Positions 44,366-54,056 of a stretch of DNA of 64,000 nt are shown here, piece after piece. The stretch comes from JAWPMT01 sp965215825. Its GTDB lineage: Bacteria > Bacteroidota > Bacteroidia > Cytophagales > Cyclobacteriaceae. The notes below the pieces were generated by a model, which was not told where the DNA came from, made no database searches, and was given only the letters and a program-made list of their open reading frames with translations. The first letter of the stretch is position 1; every line of letters begins with the position of its first letter. The translations under genes and the position numbers were made by a program. The stretch is taken from contig CBDCEM010000003.1 in the NCBI GenBank assembly GCA_965215825.1, forward strand, positions 682,001 to 746,000, read 5' to 3'.

Positions 44366-45115
44366 CTAATTGCCGGGAGTTCCAGCAATTTCTTCAATGA
44401 AGATAAGGAGATGCATTAAGGTCTGATTTTGCTGTTTTTCCAATGAAATTTCAGCGGTATTATCCATAAGAAGTTGTCCCAAATAGCCGAATTGCGAATG
44501 ATTGCCCCCTTTGATCATGATGAACTCTGTATGCATTGGTAATTTGCCTTCGTTGGCCATTACTTCTTCGACACTTGCCAGACCATCATATTCAGCATAT
44601 AATTTGATGCATGGAATATCAAGGGGCGATAAATCGATATCACGAGGATGTGAAGTTCCCATGAGGAAAAGGCCTTTGAAACTTTCCGGGTTTTCAGCAA
44701 CCAATTGTGCCGCCATTTTAGCTCCCTGGGAGTGACCTCCAATCACATATTGACCTTGTTCAAGGTCAAATAAGTTGGGCACTTTTTCATAATCCAATAC
44801 GGGAAGTCGCCAATCCATTTTTATAAGATGACTTGTGAATCCCTTTTCAGCGAGGTTTTTACAGAGTGGTCCATATGCTTTTGGATCTGTTAGGCCACCC
44901 TGAAAGAATATAACCTCTAGTTGATGCTCCGAATTAATAGATTCAAACGTGATTTTATCATTTGTTTCTTTGACATTAATATCTGCTGAATTGGAAAAGG
45001 TGTACTGTGGAAGGTTGTGAGATTGGAAGGTATTCCAATTCCATAACGTGAAAACTGTGACCAGGCTGAACCAGACCGTTCTGAATATCTTGCGTTTACT
45101 CCACTTGTCTGGCAT
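44366..45115 (-). CDS. Membrane-anchored alpha/beta hydrolase
   Basis: A 249-residue protein with an N-terminal signal anchor (RTVWFSLVTVFTLWNW, about 12-28) and a hydrolase domain resembling the alpha/beta-hydrolase fold-5 group: EVIFFQGGLTDPKAYGPL, nucleophile elbow IGGHSQGAKMAA (catalytic Ser), YAEYDGLAS acid region and IKGGNHSQFG with the catalytic His. Substrate unknown. It stands alone; 45116-45403 downstream holds nothing I recognise. Confidence 0.8.
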   Translation of the reverse strand: MPDKWSKRKIFRTVWFSLVTVFTLWNWNTFQSHNLPQYTFSNSADINVKETNDKITFESINSEHQLEVIFFQGGLTDPKAYGPLCKNLAEKGFTSHLIKMDWRLPVLDYEKVPNLFDLEQGQYVIGGHSQGAKMAAQLVAENPESFKGLFLMGTSHPRDIDLSPLDIPCIKLYAEYDGLASVEEVMANEGKLPMHTEFIMIKGGNHSQFGYLGQLLMDNTAEISLEKQQNQTLMHLLIFIEEIAGTPGN

Positions 45116-45403
45116 CGTGTTTAATTGGTTTGTACTTTAAGAATTTGAGTGTTCAGTGCTCATTGGGCATTAGTCTTTTGAGCTTGGCTGACAGGTTTTC
45201 ATTCTAGCGCGAAACTATCATTAAGTTCCGTTCTGCGCCTACTTTTCAAGGTCAATTCTTTAGTGCCGAGTATTCCACCACATCTATGTCCTTGAATAGT
45301 CTCTTTCAATTCCTGTTTTCAATTTTTTAAGGTTTAAGATGCTTAAGAAATCGTCGACCTGTTTGTAGTGACGATCTTTTGCATTGAATTTTAACTCTTG
45401 GTG

Positions 45404-46317
45404 CTATTCTTTCCTCAATCTGTATACCTCGTTATTCAAAGATTGATTTGAAATAACGTATTTATTAGAACCTCCACCAAAGAACAGATCATTATTTAGA
45501 GCAAAAGCAAAACCAGAATGAAAAGGAACTCCTGGATATTGACAGAATTTAACCCATGTATTTTCTTCAATATCGTATTCCCAGATATCGTCATAAATAG
45601 ACATTTCTTCTGATGTCCCTATTCCCAACCCGGTATAAATATTTACTGAGTTAGAAACGATGATGGATCCTGACCTGGTTTTCCCAGGAAAGTCAGTTAA
45701 CCTGGACCATTCTTTTGTTTTTTCGTCGAAACCGTAAAAATTATTTGTTGCTAACGTCGGGAATAAAAGGTAAACAGAATTGTTTTCACATGCCATCAGG
45801 GAAAAATCAATTACCTGATTTACTGCGGGTCTGGTAATTGAGTCCCATGCACCTGAACTAAAGTTGTAGGACCAAATATCTTCTTGTTGTTTAAAATTGG
45901 GTTTATAACTTAATCCGTACCCAATGTATCCCTTTGTTTGTGTACTACACGCACAGAGTGAGCTTCTACTTCCTCCGTTGGTGAACCAGAACCATTGATG
46001 CCACCGACCAGATAGATTAGATCATTATATTTCCAGGAGCCATATCCTCCAGCTTTTGCCCAGCCATCATAGCTGGCAACTTCCGTCCATTTGTTCTGAG
46101 AAAATCTAAATATTTCAGGCTCAATACCCAAATGATAACCTCCTCTTCCAGGCATTAAGAACGCCTCATTTTCGTGAACAACCATTGCTGCATCTATTCT
46201 TAAATGACTTGGTATTTTTGCTTGTTTACGCCATTCAATTGAGTTCTCCTTTTCATGGAGATAAGAAGTTTGACATGCGAATAACCCAAAAGAAAAGAGA
46301 AGGATGATTAATTTCAT
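45404..46317 (-). pseudogene. Kelch-repeat lipoprotein gene with one frameshift
   Basis: From ATG 46317 the first frame gives a lipoprotein signal (LIILLFSFGLFAC) and the first kelch units (IYLVGGINGSGSPTEE), ending at a TAA at 45910. The protein resumes in the -1 frame (STQTKGYIGYGLSYKPNF, QQEDIWSYNFSSGAWDSI, then NNSVYLLFPTLATNNFYGFD) and ends with a TAA at 45404. The break lies at about 45945-45955, and one added base restores about 305 residues, the length of a small kelch propeller. An intact relative is at 50243-51211. Pseudogene or sequencing error. Confidence 0.75.
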
Positions 46318-46360
46318 TCGAGTCTGATTCTTAAGCTCAATTAGTTTCATTCAAAACATC

Positions 46361-46552
46361 TCAAATGTTAGTGTCCCTGAGTCTCTCATATATTTCAACG
46401 CTTACAGTGTCTATTTCCACTGGTTTCAATAAAACGGCAACTTTTAGAGTTCGCATTTCTGTGAATATAAGGCTGAATTCTGCTCTAAAATCAATCAATG
46501 GGTCATATTCTTGTTGAACATCGTCAAGATCGAACTGCGGATTCTTTAGCAA
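46361..46552 (-). pseudogene. Short open frame without ATG, possible gene fragment
   Basis: An open frame of about 63 codons (LLKNPQFDLDDVQQEYDPLI, then FRAEFSLIFTEMRTLKVAV and EIYERLRDTNI) that reads like protein but has only TTG as an initiator and is closed upstream by TGA. It lies 43 bp before the kelch gene. Perhaps the tail of a deleted gene. No family recognised. Confidence 0.3.
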
Positions 46553-46614
46553 ATAGCCAATAAGCTTGTCTTTTCAAATTAACCTAAAGATACGTTTACT
46601 CACGAGGTTTACAT

Positions 46615-47529
46615 TCACTTCAGGTTATGGCTTATGCTTCTAATATGGTCGGGACCAATTCTACAGCATCCGCCAATGATATCCGCCCCGGATTTGGCCC
46701 ATTCCTGTGCCATTTCAACAAAGTATTTTGGTTCTGATATACCCTTCCAGGTTTTACTTTGAGGAAGATATACCTCCCCGGAGTTGGGATACACAATGAC
46801 TTTTTTGTTACCTCCATTTGCCTTTATCAGCTGGATTAAACGGGAGATGTATTTTGGATGGGTACAATTAACGCCAATGGCAAAAACCTTAGGGTGATTT
46901 TTGAAGAGTGAAACACAATCCTTGATATCAGACCCATCATTTAAGTGTTGTTCATCCTTACAAGAGAAAGAGACCCAGGCAGGTTTATCAACGTGCAACA
47001 AGATCTCTGAAAGTAGGCTTGCTTCCTGTAAACTGGGAATAGTTTCGCATGCCAGTACTTCCGCGTTGGAATGATCGAGTAGCATGATCCTGTCACGATG
47101 AAAGTCCCTCAATGTTTGATCAGAAACATCATAATTTCCATGATATTCGGAGCCATTCGCCAAATAGGCTCCATAGGGACCAATGCTGGCTGCAATTATT
47201 GGTTTGATGTCAATAAGACCAGAATCCAAAGCGGTTTTGATGGCAACTTCAGCTAATTCAATTGATTTCAATATGAGGCGTTCAGCGGTTGTTTTCGTGT
47301 GGCCCATTGCAATTAATCCCGGAACTGAGGCTTGATAACTGGATGTGGTGATGCATTGAGCTCCGGATTTCAGGTATTCAAGATGGGCTTGAATGATAGC
47401 TTCGGGATGTTCTTCCAGTAAATGAGCTGTCCACAATTTGTGATCTAAATCGTGCCCTTGTTCCTCTAATACATTCGATAGACCTCCATCTATAATGAAC
47501 AGATCACTATCTTTTAATAAGGTATCCAT
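46615..47529 (-). CDS. mmuM: Homocysteine S-methyltransferase
   Basis: A 304-residue zinc-dependent methyltransferase that makes methionine from homocysteine with S-methylmethionine or SAM as donor. A (beta/alpha)8 barrel is indicated by IIDGGLSNVLEEQG at the N-terminus, CITTSSYQAS, AASIGPYGAYLANGSEY and the three zinc cysteines C222 (GVNCTHP), C288 and C289 (GGCCRIGP). Length equals the YagD/MmuM type. No S-methylmethionine permease is adjacent; it overlaps none of its neighbours and may be in one transcript with the GNAT gene 55 bp upstream. Confidence 0.9.
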   Translation of the reverse strand: MDTLLKDSDLFIIDGGLSNVLEEQGHDLDHKLWTAHLLEEHPEAIIQAHLEYLKSGAQCITTSSYQASVPGLIAMGHTKTTAERLILKSIELAEVAIKTALDSGLIDIKPIIAASIGPYGAYLANGSEYHGNYDVSDQTLRDFHRDRIMLLDHSNAEVLACETIPSLQEASLLSEILLHVDKPAWVSFSCKDEQHLNDGSDIKDCVSLFKNHPKVFAIGVNCTHPKYISRLIQLIKANGGNKKVIVYPNSGEVYLPQSKTWKGISEPKYFVEMAQEWAKSGADIIGGCCRIGPDHIRSISHNLK

Positions 47530-47584
47530 TTGCTTGTGATTGAATAAGTTTTTCTATCAAACCTCGTATCAGATTACAAATTCC

Positions 47585-48475
47585 CTATTCATCATCCCAA
47601 ATCACATTGCAAATTTTCCATTCTGTATTGATTTTAAGGAATTGGAACATTTTGGTTCCTTTTTGTGAAAAGGCTTTACCGTTCAAAACACCTTCTTTTT
47701 CGTACTGAGATATTCTTTGGGCGATGTTTCTTGTAATGACTGTTTCTTCATGCGTTTCGGATTCTTGAAAACTCCGAAGTGTTCCATCGGTCAGTAATTT
47801 CTCTCTGGGAGTAGTAAATCCCGGGAGATCAAAAATCTCTTGTGTGTCCTTTGTTTTTTTAATGATCGTGACTTCATCGAGACAAACTTCATTAAGGAGA
47901 CTTAACCGCGGCTTTGTTTTTCTATTGTCGAAGGCTGTAAAAAATTGATGAACGATTTTATCAATCTTAACCTTGTCTAAATTCAAACGGTACAGGTTAA
48001 GTTCTTCATTATTTTGCTTGTCAGTCGTATAAAAGGTTAACCCTAATTTCTCGATCAGCCGGATTGAACGGCTATTTCGAGGAATCGTAGATGCCAAAAT
48101 TGCTTCATAGTCGGTGGTCTTCTCAACGTGTTCTAAGACAGTTTTAGAGGCTTCATATGCGTATCCATTTCCTTTTGCGGACGGTAAAAAAGCAAAGCCA
48201 ATATCAGGGTAGGGTAAATGTGCCCTTTTAATCAATGTGATGACTCCAATTTTAGTGTCGTCTAACTGGTGAACAACCCAATAAGTGACGTTCTCTTCGC
48301 TAATGATTTTTTCGATGTATTCTGAAGCATCCGATTCGTCCGTGACATTTCTATCACCAATGAAATTCAACCACCCTTCTGTATTGAGTAATTCCAGGAT
48401 AAAGAGCTCATCATCATCGGATAGTGGTTTTAGAACCAACCGATCACTTTTTTGATATGGAGAGGAGATACTCAT
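47585..48475 (-). CDS. GNAT acetyltransferase fused to an NTF2-like domain
   Basis: A 296-residue two-domain protein. Residues 1-165 form a RimJ/RimL-type GNAT domain (DRLVLKPLSDDDELFILELLN; acetyl-CoA loop around FLPSAKGNGYAYEAS; NSRSIRLIEKLGL). Residues 170-296 look like a SnoaL/DUF4440 (NTF2-like) domain: KIDKIVHQFFTAFDNRK at its start and FLKINTEWKICNVIWDDE at its end. The combination is uncommon; substrate unknown. Likely cytosolic. Confidence 0.8.
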   Translation of the reverse strand: MSISSPYQKSDRLVLKPLSDDDELFILELLNTEGWLNFIGDRNVTDESDASEYIEKIISEENVTYWVVHQLDDTKIGVITLIKRAHLPYPDIGFAFLPSAKGNGYAYEASKTVLEHVEKTTDYEAILASTIPRNSRSIRLIEKLGLTFYTTDKQNNEELNLYRLNLDKVKIDKIVHQFFTAFDNRKTKPRLSLLNEVCLDEVTIIKKTKDTQEIFDLPGFTTPREKLLTDGTLRSFQESETHEETVITRNIAQRISQYEKEGVLNGKAFSQKGTKMFQFLKINTEWKICNVIWDDE

Positions 48476-48536
48476 TTAGTTACTTGCAAAAGTTATCGCC
48501 GATGGGGTTTCTGGTTTTTAATTGAGGTTTTAGATT

Positions 48537-48965
48537 TTAAATTCCCAATGTCATTTGATCCTTCACTTTATGGTATCGTAAGGTAGCTTTAATACATTCT
48601 TTTAATTCTTGCTCAGGAATTTTTTGGTCCAATTGAAATACAATGGCTCGCTTACCTTCAAACTGGAATTGATGGTCAAAAACTAATCTAAAGGTATCGA
48701 CCAACCTGCTGGTACATTGAAAATACAAAGCATACTGATCGGGTGACTTTTCTTTCCAATCCATTCGCAGGGTGCTTCCGTTTTTGGTCACAAAACTGGG
48801 TTCTCCCCACTTCAGGGTTTCTTCCAAACCTGTTACTTCTTCGGTTTCTTCTGCTGTTTCAATGACAAGTTCCCGAAGGTATTGCATTTTATCCCGGACA
48901 AAATCAGGATAATTGGCAAAGATTGCTTCTACTTGGGAGTCCGTCTTCAATGTCAATGGTTTCAC
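48537..48965 (-). CDS. DUF1801-family protein
   Basis: A 142-residue protein of the DUF1801/YdhG group: PDFVRDKMQYLRELVIETA, the conserved LEETLKWGEPSFVTKNGSTL and a beta-rich end (ALYFQCTSRLVDTF). The fold is frataxin-like; function unknown, some members bind iron. The start is GTG at 48965, since no in-frame ATG precedes the conserved N-terminus. Confidence 0.82.
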   Translation of the reverse strand: MKPLTLKTDSQVEAIFANYPDFVRDKMQYLRELVIETAEETEEVTGLEETLKWGEPSFVTKNGSTLRMDWKEKSPDQYALYFQCTSRLVDTFRLVFDHQFQFEGKRAIVFQLDQKIPEQELKECIKATLRYHKVKDQMTLGI

Positions 48966-49093
48966 GATGCAGATTGTGTTGAACGCTTCAAATTTCTAAT
49001 AAAAGTATGGGATAGCGGCCCTCTTTACAAACCCACCTTTGGCTGTCAGTCCATTAGAGGTGCTGTGGGCACCGGTCCCAACTACTTTGAGTG

Positions 49094-50122
49094 TTATGAG
49101 GTATTTTGTCTTTTCAGGATTTTGGCAATCCGACTATTTATGATTTCTGATAAGTTCCACAAATACAGTTTCCGGTCCGTTGTGCTGTAGAACTGAATAA
49201 CAACCGCATCAATGTCTTCGTGATATTCCGCAAAACTTTGGTAGCCCGGAACCCAACCCGCATGCTCATATTTGTAAATCGAGGAGTAGATTTTCCTTTC
49301 TCCGGCTTCAAACAATGATCCATCGTTCAAGGCTCGTAGGAAGGTGCCCACATCTTCGGCTGTAGCCACCATGCCATGGTCGTCCGCCTTAAGATCATGA
49401 GGATAGCCCTGATGGTAACCGCTCATTACATCGTCGATATTCACCTCACTTAGCGAACTGAAAGTATTGCTTAGATTTAGTGGCGTCAAAATCCGTTCCC
49501 GGATGAATTGGAAGTTTTCATACCCCAGTTCCACATCCATGATTCTGTTGAGTAGCAGGTAATTTGTGTTACAGTATTCATAGTCTTCGCCAGGGCTAAA
49601 GTTGGCAGGCTTATCGAGTATCAAAGCAAGACTCTCTTCATACGATTGAGTAGGAGCTCCCCAGAAATTGGGGGCATCCGTGAAATTAGGGATGCCACTT
49701 CGGTGCTGTATCATTAGCCTCAACGTGATCTTCTCAGCGTTCTGAATTCTGCCTACAAGTTCTGGTAAATAGTCGGCGATCGTTTTGTCCAGAGACAAAC
49801 GTCCATCACTCACCAATTTAGTGACGGCTACGGCATCATAGAGCTTGCTAATGCTGGCTAGTTTAAACAGAGCATTGGGCTTGCCTGGTAACTTGACTTC
49901 CCGATCGTGCCAGCCTGCTGCAAAATATTGTGGTGGCTGATCGGCCTGATCTATGTAAACAATCATCCCGTCAAAACCATGTTCAATGGCCTCATCCAAT
50001 TGTTCCTGCACGTTGCCCGGAAGTGGTAGGAGCCAGGCCTTAACCAATAACCATGGCACAAAGTAGAGTGAGCCAATAGAAGCAATAATAAGGGCGATGC
50101 CGAATATTCGTCTCTTGTTCAT
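49094..50122 (-). CDS. Exported serine beta-lactamase-like hydrolase
   Basis: A 342-residue class-C-like serine hydrolase with an N-terminal signal anchor (IFGIALIIASIGSLYFVPWL). SxxK is S90-I-S-K93, the YxN motif is YCN in YEYCNTNYLLLN, and the KTG-like third motif is HAG in YKYEHAGWVPG. All three active-site elements are present. Such proteins are mostly esterases or D-amino-peptide hydrolases rather than drug-inactivating lactamases. Confidence 0.85.
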   Translation of the reverse strand: MNKRRIFGIALIIASIGSLYFVPWLLVKAWLLPLPGNVQEQLDEAIEHGFDGMIVYIDQADQPPQYFAAGWHDREVKLPGKPNALFKLASISKLYDAVAVTKLVSDGRLSLDKTIADYLPELVGRIQNAEKITLRLMIQHRSGIPNFTDAPNFWGAPTQSYEESLALILDKPANFSPGEDYEYCNTNYLLLNRIMDVELGYENFQFIRERILTPLNLSNTFSSLSEVNIDDVMSGYHQGYPHDLKADDHGMVATAEDVGTFLRALNDGSLFEAGERKIYSSIYKYEHAGWVPGYQSFAEYHEDIDAVVIQFYSTTDRKLYLWNLSEIINSRIAKILKRQNTS

Positions 50123-50242
50123 ATTGTTATCTAATAAGCATCAATTTCATTTGATCCTCGTTGAAATATTGCCCTTTCTATTTTATCGCCTATTCTTCTG
50201 AAACTCGTAAAGCTTTGGCATGTTTATTCGTGAGTACTGAAA

Positions 50243-51211
50243 CTACTGTTGGTAAATACTCCATTCGCTGGTGGTGCCATTCCATTGCCAAAAATCCATC
50301 AAATGCATATGCTCATTATTACCTCCGCCAAACAGGATTATACGTTTTTCGACGGTATGGAACATCAATCCCGGTTTCCCTGCTCTTGAAGGTCCATTGG
50401 TTGCTTTTTTAGTCCATCTCTCACCATTCCAAGTCCAGGTATCACCTTTGTATCCCTGGTTATATCCACCAAATAGAAGGGTTGTTTTTGACTCGACATC
50501 ATAAACCATGGCATGATGATCTCTTGCAATGTCCTCATCCTTATCTTTAAATACCCAACCTTGTGACGTATCCCATTCCCAGGTATCGCCGAAGATCGTT
50601 TTTCCTTTGTCAGTCCTGTCGAATCCTCCAAATAAAACCATTTTCTTTCTTTGTTGATCGTAAGCCAGTGTGTGCTGCAATCGCGGCGTGGGCGAGACTT
50701 GTATGTGTAACCGGGTCCATTCTCCGTTTCTGAAAACCCAAGTATCATTGAGGGATTGACCTGTGGAATTCGACCCTCCAAAAAGGAAAATATCCCCGTT
50801 GTTGGTATTAAAGACAATTCGGTGAGATTGTCTGGGTGCAGGACCATTGTTGCTGAGGAGTATCCAGCGATCACCATTCCAGGACCACAGATCATTTAGC
50901 AATTCCCCCTCATTATTTTTTCCTCCAAATACCACCAGTCGTTCACTGAATGAATCATATACCATTGAATGGCCACTTCGAGGCTCGGGGGCACCATCCG
51001 TTTGGACGAACTCCCATTCCTTGCCATCAAATTTCCATAGGTCATTCAGCCTCTTTTTCTCAGTGCTGCAATAGCCACCGAATAGAAATATTGAATTCTC
51101 TTTAATATGATAGGCAGTGACTGGTTGATTTCTAGGGCATGGATTATTGTCAATCTGCAGGCAGTTTAGCTTGACCGGAATGATGAGGATTAGGAAAGCA
51201 ATTTTCAGCAT
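50243..51211 (-). CDS. Exported kelch-repeat protein
   Basis: A 322-residue protein with a hydrophobic N-terminus (LKIAFLILIIPVKLNC, possible lipobox) and six kelch units with the pattern FGG...LNDLW.W.G..W (for example FLFGGYCSTEKKRLNDLWKF and FGGSNSTGQSLNDTWVF). It forms a single propeller, a binding scaffold outside the cell. The related gene at 45404-46317 is disrupted. Confidence 0.82.
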   Translation of the reverse strand: MLKIAFLILIIPVKLNCLQIDNNPCPRNQPVTAYHIKENSIFLFGGYCSTEKKRLNDLWKFDGKEWEFVQTDGAPEPRSGHSMVYDSFSERLVVFGGKNNEGELLNDLWSWNGDRWILLSNNGPAPRQSHRIVFNTNNGDIFLFGGSNSTGQSLNDTWVFRNGEWTRLHIQVSPTPRLQHTLAYDQQRKKMVLFGGFDRTDKGKTIFGDTWEWDTSQGWVFKDKDEDIARDHHAMVYDVESKTTLLFGGYNQGYKGDTWTWNGERWTKKATNGPSRAGKPGLMFHTVEKRIILFGGGNNEHMHLMDFWQWNGTTSEWSIYQQ

Positions 51212-51289
51212 GTACTTGCATTAAACGCATGAACCACCAACACGTTCGTCCAACCCTGATGAACCAGGCAATCGTGGTTTACTATTTTG

Positions 51290-52606
51290 TCAGGAAACCT
51301 GCGTTATCAGATATTGTATTAATCCAAAAAATGCACTTACACCTATCCACGTAATCATGTTGACTTTAAAGCGATACATGGCAATGAACGAAATTGCTAT
51401 CCAGAGAAATGTTAAGTAGTCGATCCCGTCGATAGATACACCTTGTGGGAAGACAACTGCCCTTCCCAGGTAAATCGTAAGATTGAGAATAACACCAACC
51501 ACCGCAGCAGTGACCAGGGTCAGCGCCTGCTTTATTTTTTCATTTTCCCTGGTTTTTTCTATAATAGGCGCGCCGGCAAAGATGAAAAGGAAACAGGGTA
51601 CGAAGGTGTAGAAAGTAGTAGTGATCAAACCTAATCCACCCATCATTATTGAACCACCGTAATGATTGTAACCCGCCATAAATCCGACGAATACCAATAC
51701 CATAACCAGTGGGCCGGGAGTCGTTTCTCCCAGTGCCAAACCATCAATCATTTGAAGTTCGGTAAGCCAGTGCAGCTTTTCTACACTTATCTGGGCGACA
51801 TAGGGTAAGACCGCATAAGCGCCACCAAAAGTGACAAAGGCAGCTTGTGTAAAAAAGAGAGAGAGCTGTTTCCAGAAGGCAAAATCACTGGTGAGTAAGT
51901 AGAATAATCCAAAAGGTACCAGCCAAAGCAGTACAGAAGTTAGAAATTGCTTTAGCAGCCGACCTATCTTAAACCCGGCATTTGGTAAAAAGTGATTTCG
52001 GTTGATGTAATAATTTGCTTCATCACTTGCCAATTGTTCTTTCGCTTTTTCAGTTTGTTTGAACAAACCTGGGGTCACCTTGCGTGCGATAAATGCAAAC
52101 AAGAAAGATCCAATAATGATATAGGGAAAAGGTATATTGAAAAAGAACATTCCAATAAAGGCCGCAACGGCAATAAGAAAATGAAAAGTAGTGTATAATG
52201 ACTTTTTACCAATCTTGATAAGGGCCAGAATTACAATGGCCATTACTGCAGGCTTCAAGGCATCAAACATGGCATAAACCCAGGGAATGTTGCCGAAAAC
52301 AGCATAAAGAGATGCAAGGCCAAGTAGGATAAACATCGAAGGGAGTACGAAGAAAATCCCTGCAACTAAACCTCCTTTTATTCCGTGCAGTAGCCAACCC
52401 GTATACGTCGCCAGTTGTTGTGCTTCTGGCCCGGGTAATATCATGGTGTAGTTCAATGCATGTAGAAATCGGCTTTCAGAAATCCACCTTTTCTTTTCAA
52501 CCAGAAATTCGTGCATGATAGCAATTTGACCCGCTGGCCCGCCAAAACTGATGAATCCTAGCTTTAGCCAAAACCAAAAGGCTTCTTTGAACGAAGGTTT
52601 TTCCAT
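51290..52606 (-). CDS. chrA: Chromate-transport (CHR) family protein
   Basis: A 438-residue bidomain CHR transporter. Both halves carry the family blocks: FGGPAGQIA with PGPEAQQLATYTGW in the N-terminal half and FGGAYAVLPYV with GETTPGPLVMVLVFVGFM in the C-terminal half; about ten helices in all. ChrA exports chromate and gives resistance, and homologues may handle sulfate. A 58-codon open frame ends 9 bp upstream and may be cotranscribed. No ChrB regulator is seen. Confidence 0.9.
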   Translation of the reverse strand: MEKPSFKEAFWFWLKLGFISFGGPAGQIAIMHEFLVEKKRWISESRFLHALNYTMILPGPEAQQLATYTGWLLHGIKGGLVAGIFFVLPSMFILLGLASLYAVFGNIPWVYAMFDALKPAVMAIVILALIKIGKKSLYTTFHFLIAVAAFIGMFFFNIPFPYIIIGSFLFAFIARKVTPGLFKQTEKAKEQLASDEANYYINRNHFLPNAGFKIGRLLKQFLTSVLLWLVPFGLFYLLTSDFAFWKQLSLFFTQAAFVTFGGAYAVLPYVAQISVEKLHWLTELQMIDGLALGETTPGPLVMVLVFVGFMAGYNHYGGSIMMGGLGLITTTFYTFVPCFLFIFAGAPIIEKTRENEKIKQALTLVTAAVVGVILNLTIYLGRAVVFPQGVSIDGIDYLTFLWIAISFIAMYRFKVNMITWIGVSAFFGLIQYLITQVS

Positions 52607-52615
52607 GCTAAGGGT

Positions 52616-52792
52616 TTAATGTGATTGATCTGAAGTCGATGGCCTGATAATGGATTGCAAAATAGTGAAATCCGTTTGTTGCACACCTTTCAAGGTATCA
52701 GAATCAGCAGTGAAAGGTACCAGAAACATGGGTGTATTAGATCTGCATTTGTGAAGTGCAGTTTCTATCTGGGCCAGAGTACTTAGACCCAT
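52616..52792 (-). CDS. Possible small protein upstream of chrA
   Basis: A 58-codon frame from ATG 52792 to TAA 52616, 9 bp before the chrA start on the same strand. Its composition is protein-like (MGLSTLAQIETALHKC, then NTPMFLVPFTADSDTLKGVQ). The frame is also open for nine codons before the ATG (FKRLKSGRW), so it may be the end of a larger decayed gene. No family recognised. The 52793-52945 stretch upstream holds nothing clear. Confidence 0.35.
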   Translation of the reverse strand: MGLSTLAQIETALHKCRSNTPMFLVPFTADSDTLKGVQQTDFTILQSIIRPSTSDQSH

Positions 52793-52945
52793 CCACCTGC
52801 CTGATTTTAATCTTTTGAATTATTTCAAACTTCCTGCTATATCGACAGTACAGAGGTTGCATTATAGGATATGTAACGATTTACTCATGAGCAATAATGT
52901 CCCTGAGAACGTTTTTGAGTATTGATTTTGATAGCGGATCGTCCT

Positions 52946-53401
52946 TTATTTTTTGATGTTCTCCTCATAATTATTTATCCAATCATTGACACTCACTTTA
53001 CTCATTAATTCGCCAATGAGTTCATAAGGAATTTCATCCATCTTCTTAAAACGGATACAGCTTTTCCCCATGTCGAGTTTTTGTTTGCTGTGGCTAGGGT
53101 ACTCTGCCACAAACCATTTCAAAAGTTCCGGGTCGGAGTATATCCCCATGTGGTAGAAGTTTATGGAATTTTTTTGTGAGGCAATTCCTGCAAATGGAAG
53201 TGGCTCACTTGGCTTACAGTGATAACCCCCGGGGTAAATTGAATGAGGAACAACATAACCCAACCCTCCATAACTAATGGCGGGTTCAAATCCTTTAGGA
53301 AGATTTTTTATAATGACTTCATGGAGTTTGTTGAAAGGTTCTACCCTGTCCGTAGGAACACTGGTTAGAATTTCCGAAACTGTTTTTCCTGTTGCTTTCA
53401 T
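52946..53401 (-). CDS. DUF1801-family protein
   Basis: A 151-residue protein with DUF1801 features: VSEILTSVPTDRVEPFNKLHEVI, FEPAISYGGLGYVVPHSIYP, and GIASQKNSINFYHMGIYSD. The last part has the CIRFKKMDEIPYELIGELM ending usual in this family. Function unknown. Start at ATG 53401; the longer frame to 53464 adds 21 residues that do not belong to the domain. Third DUF1801 locus of the window. Confidence 0.8.
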   Translation of the reverse strand: MKATGKTVSEILTSVPTDRVEPFNKLHEVIIKNLPKGFEPAISYGGLGYVVPHSIYPGGYHCKPSEPLPFAGIASQKNSINFYHMGIYSDPELLKWFVAEYPSHSKQKLDMGKSCIRFKKMDEIPYELIGELMSKVSVNDWINNYEENIKK

Positions 53402-53555
53402 ATCATTGGTATGTCTGTCGGTTTTAAGGACTACTGGTGTCACAGCAAGGGGTGTGAACATCACCTCATCTACCCCGGAAACTAATTACTCCTACCAAAA
53501 TAGGTGAACCTCCGGCGAACCACAAACTGTGTATGCCGAAGCTGTGAAGCAAAGT

Positions 53556-54056
53556 CTAAACTTCTTTCGATTCGTACATTTGCAACGCTTCGAATAGATC
53601 TTCTATGATCACTATGTCAAAATTCTGAACTTGCAGTATTTCCAGGCCTTTCAAAAGAAATTCAATATTTATTTCTGAATAGGTCTCTCCAGAGCCCTTT
53701 TCACTAAATTCATATTGTAAGCTTAACACTGTTTCTAAATCGTCCTTATTGATAGTTTCTTTTGTTGCTCGACATAAATTATTCCAGATGTAGTTAGTAT
53801 CTTCATCGTAATTACCCTCAGAAATCACCTTGGAAATATCCACTCCACCAGAGAAGTTAACTCCAATGGTCTCGGATGATTCTTGAATTGCTCGGAACCA
53901 TCTAAACCCCCACCAACCAAAAAGCAATGTTAAAAGGGAATACGGTAAACCTGGGATTATGGTACTGTTTCCATCCTTGATTTCGTAGATTCTTGAATTG
54001 CTGGCAATTCTTATAGGACCTATATGAATAGATATTCGGTAGTATCTGTGGACCAT
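53556..54056 (-). CDS. Hypothetical protein with one membrane helix
   Basis: A 166-residue protein with a short basic N-terminus, one hydrophobic stretch (LPYSLLTLLFGWWGFRWF, about 37-54) and an acidic mixed alpha/beta tail (about 65-166) that would lie in the cytosol or periplasm. I do not recognise a family. The coding look (acidic, low Trp bias after the helix, regular codon use) supports a real gene. Confidence 0.6.
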   Translation of the reverse strand: MVHRYYRISIHIGPIRIASNSRIYEIKDGNSTIIPGLPYSLLTLLFGWWGFRWFRAIQESSETIGVNFSGGVDISKVISEGNYDEDTNYIWNNLCRATKETINKDDLETVLSLQYEFSEKGSGETYSEINIEFLLKGLEILQVQNFDIVIIEDLFEALQMYESKEV

